Positions 1-11,229 of a stretch of DNA of 64,000 nucleotides are shown piece after piece. The position numbers were made by a program, and so were the translations under genes. The stretch is from Triticum aestivum (lineage: Eukaryota > Streptophyta > Magnoliopsida > Poales > Poaceae). The notes below the pieces were generated by a model, which saw nothing but the letters and a program-made list of their open reading frames with translations, was not told the origin of the DNA and did not search any database. Where the stretch lies: NCBI RefSeq assembly GCF_018294505.1, contig NC_057796.1, forward strand, positions 191,173,893-191,237,892, written 5' to 3'. Each line of letters starts with the position of its first letter. Positions within the stretch are counted from its first letter, which is position 1.

Positions 1-1276
1 TAGCTCTTGCTCGTCCGCATCCAAAGGACCGGACGGGAGGCAGCTGGGTGGCCGGGAGCAGCGCCGGCGGCGAGCAAGGCGGCGGCCGGAGTTCGGGTCT
101 CGGTGGTTTCGGTGTTGCGAAGCACGGCAGGGGCAGCTGGAGGGGGTTTTGGGCTTCTAGCGTTGCGCTGAGCACGACTATGTGCTCGGTTGCAGCTCTA
201 TGTGACAGTGGCCACGGCGGCGTCATGGCCGGCGGAGCCGGGCTTCGGGCACTTGTGGAACGATGGCTAGAGGATGGGAACGGAGGGGGCGAGCAAAGAG
301 GAGAGATGAGGAGCTCACAGGGAGGCGGCGCAGAAAGTCAGTGGCCTCGGGGACGGACGGAAACCGACGAATCGACGGAGACGATCTCCGGGCGCCGGCG
401 GTGAAGACGAGGACGTTGGCGACGAAGCACAGTCCTCCGGCTCGTTTCCTTCGGCTTGGGGATGTGGTGCCCGATTGCGGAGCTGCTGGGCACGATCACG
501 GAACAAGGGGTGGCCGGTGGTCATGGCTACGGCGAGCGGCGCTCTCAGGTGTGTTCGGTGACGAGAGGAAGGGAGAGCAGAGGAGGAGGAGGGGTCCAGA
601 GAGAGTGAGAGGGTCCGGGGTGTGCGTGGCGTCGTGGGAGGCGCCCAGGGCAACGAGGGGGCAGCCAGGCAGGGTGGAGGTGGCGCGCGCGTGCGGCGAG
701 CACGCGCCCTCCTGCCTACTGGCAGGAGGTTGAAGACGGTGGCGGCTGCGGTGGGCTGGGCCGCACAGTGCTGGACCAGCACAGGAGCTGGGCCGGCTCT
801 GGTGGGCTGCACAGGTAAGCACTTCTCTCTCTCTCTCATTTGTTTCTGTTTTCTATTTCTGTTATTTTGTTTTGATTTAGTTTATAGCCCAAATCATCTT
901 AATAAATCCTGAAAATAATTGTGGGCATTTAAATGAATTATTACAGAGGCCCTTAACTATTTTCAGAATTGTTGGAGCATTAGAAAATATTGATAGTATT
1001 TAAATGCCCTAATTCAAATACAATATGGATTAATTCAAAGACCATAAATGGCTTGGAAAAATGTGCATGACCTCTGGTAAAGGTTTTAACCTTTTTCCAT
1101 AATAATGAACATTTTTTAAAGGCATTTTGGGTTCATTGAAAATATTTTTATTTTGAACCTAGTTGAATTCATTTGGTGCTAGGGTTTAACAATCCCCAAT
1201 TCAACTTTAAATGAAATTTAGACATGATGCAGTAACCAAGCTAGTCCAAGTGCATAGCAAGGCTAGGGACGTGACA
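1..1276 (-). repeat. LARD-1 3' LTR, truncated by window edge
   Basis: Matches 8119-9396 almost base for base. I count roughly 13 substitutions, nearly all transitions, plus one 2-bp indel in the CT run, so about 99% identity. The rest of this LTR lies left of the window. In element sense (minus) the LTR begins at 1276 with TGTCACGTCC. Reading frames seen in the GC-rich part (about 48-840) are repeated in the other LTR and are not credible genes. Confidence 0.9.
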
Positions 1277-1290
1277 ACTCACCCCCACTA
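1277..1290 (-). other. Polypurine tract of LARD-1
   Basis: On the minus strand this reads TAGTGGGGGTGAGT and directly abuts the LTR start TGTCACG, as expected for the plus-strand primer. Just inside it (about 1302-1316) is the palindrome ATCTCGGGACGAGAT, a motif often seen at the end of pol in Tekay/Del-type plant chromoviruses. Confidence 0.75.
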
Positions 1291-4200
1291 AAACAAGAAT
1301 CTCGTCCCGAGATTCAAGCGTAGGGTAAGGTGAAAGGGGAACGCAAACTAACATAATCTTCATGATCCAATTGTTCTTCTCGAAGATGTTAATTCATTGC
1401 ATCATCTTGATCTTGACATCTTTTCTTTCGGGAGCTTCACCCAACTATGATGACGGAAGAAATGGAAACTCTACAGGATTGATCTTCTCGAAGATCGAGC
1501 TATACAAGATCAACTCGCGGAATGAGATGTTGAAACATCTCGAGTTGAGACACAAAACACATCGAGAGGGATGGAAGAACAAACGATGAGGTTGATTTGG
1601 TGGGCAACAATCACGCTTAGATAATATGGTGCATGGTTTCCAAAGCAGCGAGGAGTTAATTGCCATGACTCCATAACGGGGCACCTTAGGAAAGGTGACT
1701 CGTAGAATTCTTCCCTTAAGTGGCAAAAAGAATTACTTTTGATTCAGAGATCATTGAAACTCTTCATGCCAGCATAAGGCAATCACAAACGATCGTGTGA
1801 ACGAATTCTAAAGAATGGCATAATCGGACTAGAATGGATGATGTGGACTACCTTGTTGATGACAACACCATGGATGATTTTGCTTATCATCGGGGATGGA
1901 TGGGACCCATAGTAGGACCACTTTTGAAGATGATCCTAAGCAGTAATTACTGAGGTGCAAGCTGGGAACAAAATGCAAATGATGGGAATGATTCTAGTAA
2001 CTGGGGAGAAACCCAACAGTAGAGAGTGATTCCACTATTTGGAAGGTTAAAACATAACCGTTGAAATGTGGGCCAATCCCAGTTAGTGCCGATGATGACA
2101 CCTAATGCTTGCGCGTGCTCTCAAGAACTTGAGCATTTCCATATTCATCAAGGTTTTACCAACATCCGTGCCGAGGATCCTGGCAACACATCATACTACC
2201 ATGATGAACGGTGATGGAGGATGCAGGTGCAGAAGAGGACAACACTTTCTCAGATTTTTCCTTAGCAATGCCAAAGAAACAAATCTGGATGATCGACCGA
2301 GAGACATTTATCACTCCGCTTCTAATGTTCTCCTTGATGCACTAGCATATCCCGTTCATAGATATGGTTTGATATCTAGAACATCAAGTAAAGGTCTGAC
2401 TTCGGGAGCACAAGGGATCCATAAGGAACACTTCTAGAATAAGTCACACGAAATCCTCATGGAGAAGATGGTCAATAGCTCAATCAAGATACTACAATGA
2501 TAGATCTTCCGGCTAGGTGTGTCGGCCAGAACATCAACCTTGTCAGAACCTACATCATAGATCCTGGAAAAGTTCCAACCATCATATCTGCCTGAGATTC
2601 AGATCTAGTTGGTAACAGGATATTCCAGACTCCTCGAGTCTAGAAGAAAATGGAGGTTTGCAACACAAATCGACGAGATGACGTTGCGAGATTCTCGGGA
2701 GATGAACTACGATAGTAAGCTCCAAAACATGAGCTGGTTCTGCTAAACACATGTGAACACGCTCTCCCGGACAAGCATGACCACGTAGTAGTCTTGTGAT
2801 AAAACACTACCGAGTTCAGGTGGGGAACCACCATCGAGGATATTGGAGTCTTGTGCATGATCTAGAATTAGCACAACAACTCCTTTTCCTTGAACAAATC
2901 AATCAGTGGCTTGGTGTGCTAGGAACACATATGGAATGGAGGTAATTAATCTACCAAACCATAGAATACATTCGCACATGCATAATTGACTTGGGATGGT
3001 ACCAGAGGAAGCAAAACTAACTTTCTCAAATTCGCTGCGGCAACTTGCACCTAATGCACGTGAACTTGGAGAAAGTCACTTCTTACACCAAACATATATT
3101 TCATAAACGGGACATGAGGATAATGCTTACAAAAGTTTCCAACACTAGCTTGATGTTCAACATGAATTAAGGAGGAGACAAGATGCTGTTGATGGGCTCA
3201 ATAGCAACTCATCGGAATTCCCATATCACTGGACTTCCACCATCATGTGAACACGGTGATAGCATTGGTCAGACCAAAAGATGTAATGGTGTATGCTCGA
3301 GAGATCAACCACGAGCAAGACAACATTACGAACACCATTGGTTCTGATTTGATTTGACGATAGCCCATACTCAAATCAAGGTTTGGTTGAGATGATAGGT
3401 CCATTAACTGATCACGAGGATCAACCGATGAAAATACCATCTTTCTTCAACACAGATACCAGATATCCCTTAGGGATGAGCTAGGTCGGGCAAGCTTTTA
3501 TCTTCCAACTCTCCAAGTTGTTGTTAAGCTTAACCAACTAGCTCAGGGGTATCCAACACAGATTCTTGGAGAAGGGGTGGTTTACAAGAATACCAACATG
3601 ATCACGAACTCAACATAGCGGTCAGGTGACGACCTGGTGATACTTCCGAGAAGATAATCGGAAAATCACATACCACCGATATGTTGCTAAGCTCGAGAAC
3701 AATCTTGCCTTTCAGGGCAAGACGGTATGATCAAGGAGCGAGGGATTGATACAATCCTAACTCGTTGACCGAAGAGTGCACCAGGAAAAATGGACTAGAT
3801 AACACGATCAATCTCGGGATGATGATTGAACATCCAGCACGCTAAGAATGAGAGTATTGCCATTAACTACCAAGCAACGAGTTGCTCAGAGTATTGATTT
3901 CACGCATCACGATTCACTTGTCGGTATTCCAGTTGTGACAACACGGGACCGAGGAATGAATAATGATGGCGAGAAGTATCACTGCGTCAAGAATTCATAA
4001 GAGGTGGTGCAATTCTCATGACACTCTTGACATAAAGATGGTAACGCTCCAAGGTCGAGCAGAGCAAAAGCTGGATTGGCAGTTTGGTCTGCGGAATACA
4101 ATTGCTTTGACCCAATCCTAGATATGGACGAGGTTCTGGAGTTTGTTTCTCCTAGTCATTCTGAAATAGAACGGCTTGACGGACCACAAGAATAATAAGC

Positions 4201-5243
4201 ATCGAAAACACAGATGCACAATTACTCCTGACTATCAATTGATAGACAGAGGTCAGAATACAACTGAAGAGGGACAACCCAAAGGAACATATGTTTTTTT
4301 TCTGAGTTGTGGATGCATGAATTAGTATGTCGAACAAATTCAACATATTTCTTCCGGATAACCCATGCGGAAAGGTAGGACTGGCAGATTCACAATTCAG
4401 AATGGAGGACTCATCAAGAGCACTCTTATTGTGATCTCTTGGTTCAAGAACTTCTGCCGTAAGAAGTTCATGGTATTTGGAAGAAGGATATACCACGGAC
4501 CTCGAGGACTATCGCAAAGGTTACTAATGTCCTAAAGGTACGAGCAACACTATCAACATGAGGTAAGTAGGGTGGAGTGAATCTTGGGTTCAAGAACCCA
4601 GGAATAGAATACCTACTAACTAAATGGCATCACGGGATGCTTTCGAGAATAGTGGCCAGAATCATCACACCGGGAACACAAAACATGGCTAGATTACTAG
4701 GCGACTCCCTAAAACACCTAGGGTCATAATAATAGCTCCAACATATATACCGAGGCAATAGAGTACTTCAACGCACCGGTAGTGTGCTTAATCTGGCCCA
4801 AAGGGACGCAAAAATAGAGGGAAAGGATTTTGCAAATGCATCAGATTGTTTAGAAACCTGGGATGACTCGGACAACATTACGGCTGTAAATGCTCAAAAA
4901 GATTTGAGACATCCTGCAAAAATGGTGGCATAACCATTTAACATCACATTATCAGTGTTCGGAGATCAACTAAGAACACATGGAAGTGGTAGAAACTGAA
5001 CTGAGGCTTCAGACCAACAATCCTACGAGTCTACGGATTAGTAACACGTGATCCTGATAGAAAGATGAGAAGCCTAGTCCTTAATCCCCGTAGAAGAGAA
5101 GAGGATGACTCAGATCAGAAGGCTATAGGGTAAAGGAGTAAAAAGAGCCTTACGTTCCCTTCCACAATCAATTCCCTTATATAACTAAAGCATTTCTAGA
5201 CTCAACTTCGACCAGTTTGGCTTCGTAAACCTAAAGGCAGTCA
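1291..5243 (-). other. LARD-1 internal domain, largely non-coding
   Basis: About 4 kb without a long open frame on either strand. The minus strand carries the relic RT described separately. I could not place gag, protease or integrase motifs with confidence, although their expected positions (gag near 5100-4500, integrase near 2300-1400) are occupied by frame-broken sequence. No promoter or splice signal was recognised. Confidence 0.6.
3243..3480 (-). pseudogene. Degenerate Ty3/gypsy reverse transcriptase fragment
   Basis: Minus-strand translation at 3243-3440 shows LDLSMGYRQIK, close to the gypsy RT block I/L-D-L-R-S-G-Y-H-Q-I, and then SFGLTNA followed by VFT. These are two diagnostic RT motifs in the right order, but closer together than in an intact enzyme. 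A third block, VLKKDG, is found just upstream (about 3440-3470) in another frame, so a frameshift lies between them. The YVDD/FIDD catalytic block expected about 75 bases downstream is not recognisable. The lineage is most like plant chromovirus (Tekay/Del-type) pol. It cannot encode an active enzyme. Confidence 0.75.
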
Positions 5244-5256
5244 GGCTCTGATACCA
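5244..5256 (-). other. Primer-binding site of LARD-1 (tRNA-iMet type)
   Basis: Minus strand reads TGGTATCAGAGCC, the standard plant initiator-methionine primer site. It lies four bases inside the 5' LTR end at 5261. This fixes the element's orientation. Confidence 0.9.
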
Positions 5257-5530
5257 AAGCTGTCGGGACCCCGATTCCAAGTCACACCGATCTAGCCTGT
5301 AACACCTCATATCACTTTGCGGCCTCACGCACGGTACTCCCACGGGTGTCGCCTTACCATGGCCCGGGACCGTTTGCGCCTTTTGGCTCACGTATATGAC
5401 AATGTCGCTAGCATCCATATGGCAGAGAACCCGGGCCGACATGGCTAGTCGTGAACCCAAAGCGGCACTAACGTATGGGGACAGGCATACATGAATCAAC
5501 ATCGAACGTGTCGGTCAACAGCGTGCGAAT

Positions 5531-5722
5531 CCGGGCTGTAGCACTGGGCTAACAGGACTCCGGGAACCCGGGCTGTAGCAGGCTAGGCAGGACTCCGGAT
5601 GTCACCGCGTGACATTTCCCCGAAGGGACAGACACGGGAACAATATGAAACACATGCCGGCCAGTCAAGTGTCCAGAGCAGTAGTGCTGGGCTAGCAGGA
5701 CTCCGGTGAACCGGGCTGTAGC
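5531..5722. repeat. Short direct subrepeats inside the LARD-1 LTR
   Basis: Three imperfect copies of a unit containing GGGCTGTAGCA and GGCTA-CAGGACTCCGG occur near 5531, 5568 and 5682. The same three are present in the solo LTR near 41441-41632. They may be regulatory repeats; no function is shown. Confidence 0.6.
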
Positions 5723-7704
5723 GGACTACTATGGCTCAAGGAGGCACTAGACTACATTTCCCCATAAGAGAGGCTGCTAAGGATAGACAACTAGGTTGTC
5801 GGATCCCACACATACCAAGCATTTCAATCATACACACAATATGCTCGATATGTACAAATACAACATGGCATCACAACAAGACTCTACGACTCAGAGTATT
5901 TATTCATTAGGCTCCGAAGAGCGAGGTATTACAAACATGGGTCTCATGACCCAACATTCAGAGCATACAAGTCAAAGCACATGCGGAAGCTTAACATGTC
6001 TGAGTACAGACATCTACAAATGAAAAAGGCTGAGAAGCCTGACTATCTACTAGATCCTGCTGAGGGCACAAGATCGTAGCTGAGGTATCAAGCTAAACGT
6101 CGAAGTCCACACGGAACTACTAGCGAGACTGACGTCTCTCTGCAAAACATAAAATAAGCAAACGTGAGTACAAATGTACCCAGCAAGACTTACATCAGGA
6201 CTATCTATATATGCATCGGTATCAACAAAGGGGGTGGTGGAGTTTAACTGCAGCAAGCCAGCTTTGACTCGGTAGCTATCCTGAACTATGACTGCAAGTA
6301 ACTCTTTGAGGTGGCGCACACGAGTCCACATATTCACCATATCAATACACCACTATGGATCCGCTCCCGTCTCCCTACGAGAACGCCATCCATAGCACTC
6401 ACGCTTATCTTGCGCATTTTAGAGTATCCACTTTCACTTGTCTATGAACTGTTATAGGCAACCTAGAAGTCCTTTACCGCGGACACGGCTATTCGAATAG
6501 ATCATATTAACCCTGCAGGGGTGTACTTCGTCACACACGCTCTCGCCACTTACCACCATGTACACGTCGCGTACCTCGGCAACCTTCAAGCAGAAGCCTG
6601 GCGAGGGAGTCGGCCACGACCTGACTAACCACACAAGTCTCTCGTCCAGGTTTATCGCCTATTCGGGTTCCATCCGCAAGGAGATCCGGCCGGGGTGTCG
6701 CTCACGGCCCCAAACGATGTGTGCAGGGTTCCCGAGCCCACCATCCGGGTGCCACTCGGTACACCAGGCCACGTGTGCCTAGTCTGTCCCAAGCCCACCT
6801 GTACCGGGTGCCACTTGGTAGACTACTAACACTACCTACAAACACCAGAAACTAGTTGCAACTCCTGGACAGAGATCGAGGCGGTTAATAAGCCGAGAGG
6901 GGTCGAGTTACCGGAGCCCAATGTGTGGTAGTAACTGTTCATGGATCACAAACACAGAACTCAGTTCCTGAGGACGGTTTCAATGAGACAACCCACCATG
7001 TACTCCTACATGGCCTCTCACCGCTACCTTTACCAAATCGTGTTCACACACTTAGCTCTCACACAGTAGGACATGTTCACAACTTTCCAATTCATTCCCG
7101 ATGAATCAGACCTGACACAACTCTAAGCAATAGCAGGCACGACAACAAGCATGAATGAGTAGGCACATCAGGGCTCAAACAACTCCTACTCATGCTAGTG
7201 GGTTTCATCTATTTACTGTGGCAATGACAGGTCATGCAGAGGATAAAGGGGTTCAGCTACCGCAGCAACAGATGAATCGTTGTTGTCCTAATGCAGTAAA
7301 AGAGAGCAGGAGCGAGAGAGTGGGATTGTATCGGAATGAGCAAGGGGGTTTTGCTTGCCTGGCACTTCTGAAGATAGCATTGAGTCTTCATTAGTGTCAG
7401 CGATCACAACGTCGGAACATCGTCTACCGAGAGGGGACAGATACCGGCAACTGAGAAGAAATACAATCAATGCAATGCACAATATGATGCATGATCATGG
7501 CATGGCAATATGCTGTGGTTTGGGCTAATGCAACTAGCAGCAAGTTAAATGGAGTTGGCTTGAATCAAAGATTCAAATTCAAACTCCATATGTGATTTCT
7601 TAAATGCCATTTAATTGAATTGTCCTAAACAGTAGTCATAAGTTGTTCTAACATGCATGGAAATGGTACAGATGGATAGATTGGATTTTTCTGATCATTT
7701 TTCA

Positions 7705-8933
7705 TATATAAATGTTTTCCATCTGAGTTATAGATTATTTTCTATGATTTTTAGAAGTTTATAGGATTTTCTGGAATTTCCTGAATTATATTAAATCCAG
7801 AAAAGGATTAATTGCGTCAGCACTGCGTCATGCCTGTGTCAGCAGTCAACTGGGTTGACCCAGGTCAAACCTGACGTGTGGGGGCCACACGTCAGCGACA
7901 CAGGGCTAATCCCGGTCAAACCCAGCGCTGACTGAGGTTTGACCAGGCCTGGGGCCCACTGTCAGTGGTTGTGGGCAGTTTAAGGAGCAGGGTTAGCGCC
8001 TAATGACGGTGCCACGTCATCGGTCGCCGGAGCCTTGCCGGCGGCGACCAAAACGACGGCGGCTCGGCTCGGATTTGAGCTACGGGTGGTGGTTTGGTGA
8101 GCTAAGGGCACCGGGGAGTAGCTCTTGCTCGTCCGCATCCAAAGGACCGGACGGGAGGCAGCGGGGTGGCCGGGAGCAGCGCCGGCGGCGAGCAAGGCGG
8201 CGGCCGGAGTTCGGGTCTCGGCGGTTTCGGTGTTGCGAAGCACGGCAGGGGCAGCTGGAGGGGGTTTTGGGCTTCTGGCGTTGCGCTGAGCACGACTATG
8301 TGCTCGGTTGCAGCTCTATGTGACAGTGGCCACGGCGGCGTCATGGCCGGCGGAGCCGGGCTTCGGGCACTTGTGGAACGATGGCTAGAGGATGGGAACG
8401 GAGGGGGCGAGCAAAGAGGAGAGATGAGGAGCTCACAGGGAGGCGGCGCAGAAAGTCAGTGGCCTCGGGGACGGACGGAAACCGACGAATCGACGGAGAC
8501 GATCTCCAGGCGCCGGCGGTGAAGACGAGGACGTTGGCGATGAAGCACAGTCCTCCGGCTCGTTTCCTTCGGCTTGGGGATGTGGTGCCCGATTGTGGAG
8601 CTGCTGGGCACGATCACGGAACAAGGGGTGGCCGGTGGTCATGGCTACGGCGAGCGGCGCTCTCAGGTGTGTTCGGTGACGAGAGGAAGGGAGAGCAGAG
8701 GAGGAGGAGGGGTCCAGAGAGAGTGAGAGGGTCCGGGGTGTGCGTGGCGTCGCGGGAGGTGCCCAGGGCAACGAGGGGGCAGCCAGGCAGGGTGGAGGTG
8801 GCGCGCGCATGCGGCGAGCACGCGCCCTCCTGCCTACTGGCAGGAGGTTGAAGACGGTGGCGGCTGCGGTGGGCTGGGCCGCACAGTGCTGGACCAGCAC
8901 AGGAGCTGGGTCGGCTCTGGTGGGCTGCACAGG
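7705..8933 (+). promoter_or_regulatory. Plus-strand TATA-like site and conserved splice-donor-like site opposite to element sense
   Basis: TATATAAAT at 7705-7713 lies before a GC-rich block of about 1.1 kb, which ends in CAG followed by GTAAGCAC at 8933. The donor-like site recurs at 815 in the other LTR. In the solo LTR a TATA at 43620 and AAG/GTAACT at 44813 hold the same relative positions. The combination resembles a promoter, first exon and donor, but it points against the element's own direction as defined by its primer site and RT. The TATA is palindromic enough to be read either way. Confidence 0.3.
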
Positions 8934-9396
8934 TAAGCACTTCTCTCTCTCTCTCTCATTTGTTTCTGTTTTCTATTTCTGTTATTTTGTTTTGATTTAG
9001 TTTATAGCCCAAATCATCTTAATAAATCCTGAAAATAATTGTGGGCATTTAAATGAATTATTACAGAGGCCCTTAACTATTTTCAGAATTGTTGGAGCAT
9101 TAGAAAATATTGATAGTATTTAAATGCCCTAATTCAAATACAATATGGATTAATTCAAAGACCATAAATGGCTTGGAAAAATGTGCATGACCTCTAGTAA
9201 AGGTTTTAACCTTTTTCCATAATAATGAACATTTTTTAAAGGCATTTTGGGTTCATTGAAAATATTTTTATTTTGAACCTAGTTGAATTCATTTGGTGCT
9301 AGGGTTTAACAATCCCCAATTCAACTTTAAATGAAATTTAGACATGATGCAGCAACCAAGCTAGTCCAAGTGCATAGCAAGGCTAGGGACATGACA

Positions 9397-11229
9397 CCCT
9401 GCGAGCGGCGATGCACGACCTCTCCGTCCCCATCTCGGCCGACGCCGATGCCGAGACCCTGGAGGCACGCCGCCTCGCCCTCATCGCGGAAGGCCAGAAG
9501 ATAGCCTCCATGAGACGCCTCACCGAGGCCCACCAGCGCGAAGTCGACCGCGCCGCCTAGCGGCCCGAGCCGAGCCGGCTTCGTCCAGAAGCGCGGCGCG
9601 GCCGTCGCCAGCATGCTGGGGGCAGATCGCCCCGTCTACACCACCCCGCTCGAGAATTTGCGAGCTGCTCAGGTGGCCGCAGAAGAGCTCAATGGGCTGG
9701 GAGCCGATGAGCTCCCCTACATGACAAGTCGGATCCAGCAGCTGATCGACGCGGCTGCAGAACGACACGAAGCCGGCGCCCGTGCTGATAGTCATCCCCT
9801 GCCCCGGGAGCACTCCGCGACGTCCCGCTCGCCGACTGCGAGCGGCGCCCGCTAGAAGAAAGACAAGGAGCCGGCTGCTAGCCGCAGGCGGACTCGCGTC
9901 ACCATCGAGCGCGACGCGGAAGGCCGCCCACGAGCGGTGGAGCACCAAGGAAATCTGCCTCCTCCCCCGCCTCGAAGAGAGAGACGTCTCACCCCGCCGC
10001 CTATCACGCACCCGACTCTTGGCAACCGACTCGGCCGCCGAGAAGGAGTCGGCGAGAACGACGCCCGCCACCGGATCGACCGCCTTGCTCGATCCTTGGC
10101 GTTAGAAGAAGAAGACGATGTCGGCCCGCCATGTTTTGGCCCCCGCATCCGCGACGAGCCCTTCCCCAAAGGGTTCTCGCTCCCCAGAGACACGCCCAAG
10201 TACAACGGCTCAGTGAAGCCGGAAGATTGGCTCATCGACTACTCCACGGCCGTCAGCATAGCCAACGGCAACCGGCGCGTCGCCGTGAAGTACGTCCCCC
10301 TCATGCTGCAAGGCACGGCGCGCACATGGCTCAACAGCCTCAAGCCCTACAGCATCAACAGTTGGCTGGACTTCACGGAAGTCTTCGTCCGCAACTTCAC
10401 CAGCACCTACAAGCGGCCTCCCAAGCCTCGCCAGCTCTCCCTCTGCGTCCAAGGGCCCAACGAGTCGACCCGCGACTACCTCACGCGGTGGGCCGAGCTC
10501 CGCAACTCCTGCGAGGGGGTGCACGAGGTTCAGGCCATCGAGTATTTCACCGCCGGGTGTCGAGAGGGCACCCTCCTCAAGCACCGACTCCTCTGCGACG
10601 AGCCGGCTACCCTCGATGAGTTGCTGGTCATCGCGGACAAGTACGCCACGGCCGACTCCTCGATGAAGACCGAGCTCCGAGTAGACGCCTCGGGGAAGGT
10701 GATCGCTCCGGCTCCCAAGACGCCGGCTGGCGACCCTAATCGGCGCCCCTACCAGAACGATCACAAGCGCAAGGCCCCCATATCGACTTCCACCAATCGG
10801 CAGGTAGCCACCGTTGAAGATGAGCAGCCCGAAGAACGACCTGCTACCAAGAAGAAGGGTGGCAGCCCGGCTTGGCAGCCGGCTTTCTCCTACGAGCAGG
10901 CTCTTGATGCCCCCTGCAAGTTCCGCAGCGGCGCGAAGCCGTCTAACCACACGCCCCGAAAATGCCATTGGCTCACCCGCATCACCAAGGGCGAAGGGTT
11001 ATTGCCGCCTCCGCCTCCCGGTCCACCGCCTCCAGCCCCCCAGCAGCCGGCGGCTCGGCCGGCGGTCGGCGCCATCCAAGGCGAATTCCCTGAAGAGCAC
11101 GCTGCCTACGTCATCTTCACCAGTCAAGCCGACGACAAGCGCAGTCGGCGCCGACAGCATCAAGAAGTTAATGCAGTCGCCTCTAGCGCCCCCGAGTTCA
11201 TGCACTGGTCAGAGAAGCCAATCAGCTAG
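9397..11229 (+). pseudogene. gag: Tat gag (capsid/nucleocapsid region), 5'-truncated and broken
   Basis: The frame from 9397 runs to a TAG at 9558-9560 and shifts frame near there. The following frame has TAG at 9853-9855 and then continues open to TAG at 11227-11229. The Retrotrans_gag core lies about 10330-10660, with LQGTARTWL, a W-x-D-F block and the LTRWAELRNSCEGV block. Downstream is a charged, proline-rich tail (about 10700-11200) with KRK and poly-P. No classical CCHC knuckle is evident. The 5' end was removed by LARD-1. The role in a live element would be to form the cytoplasmic particle. Codon choice is strongly GC-rich, unlike the AT-rich Angela genes. Confidence 0.85.

Larger units (their letters stand above)
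1..9396 (-). mobile_element. LARD-1: long-LTR non-autonomous gypsy-type element (5' LTR, interior, part of 3' LTR)
   Basis: Bases 1-1276 and 8119-9396 are near-identical, and the full repeat starts at 5261, so they are LTRs. Orientation is minus. The strand-minus primer site TGGTATCAGAGCC lies just inside the LTR at 5244-5256, and a purine tract abuts the other LTR at 1277-1290. The LTR is about 4.1 kb, begins TGTC and ends ACA, and the interior is about 4 kb. This architecture (LTR about 4-5 kb, non-coding core about 3.5-4 kb) is that of barley/wheat LARDs such as Sukkula; the family name is not claimed. The interior has only a shattered gypsy RT. The element is inserted into the gag of the Tat element that continues at 9397. 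The predicted right copy of the 5-bp target duplication is CCCTG (9397-9401). Confidence 0.88.
5261..9396 (-). repeat. LARD-1 5' LTR, complete (4136 bp)
   Basis: Bounded by TGTCGGGACCCCG at 5261 and ATGACA at 9396 (TG...CA on either strand). It is related over its whole length to the solo LTR at 41171-45259. Identity is very high from 5261 to about 7398 and clearly lower from there to 9396. It contains a GC-rich block (about 7800-8930) between AT-rich flanks. A telobox-like AAACCCTAG lies on the minus strand near 9297-9305. Open frames in the GC-rich block are shared by all copies and lack domain similarity. Confidence 0.88.

Noticed and set aside
48..839. Several open frames of 96-174 codons in the GC-rich block at the left edge, repeated at 8003-9000
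   Set aside because: Both sets lie in the two LTR copies of LARD-1, appear in all frames at once because the DNA is GC-rich, and encode low-complexity Gly/Arg/Pro sequences without a domain.
9520..10968. Minus-strand frames of 183 and 252 codons opposite gag
   Set aside because: Shadows of the gag frame, whose product has a recognisable Retrotrans_gag core.
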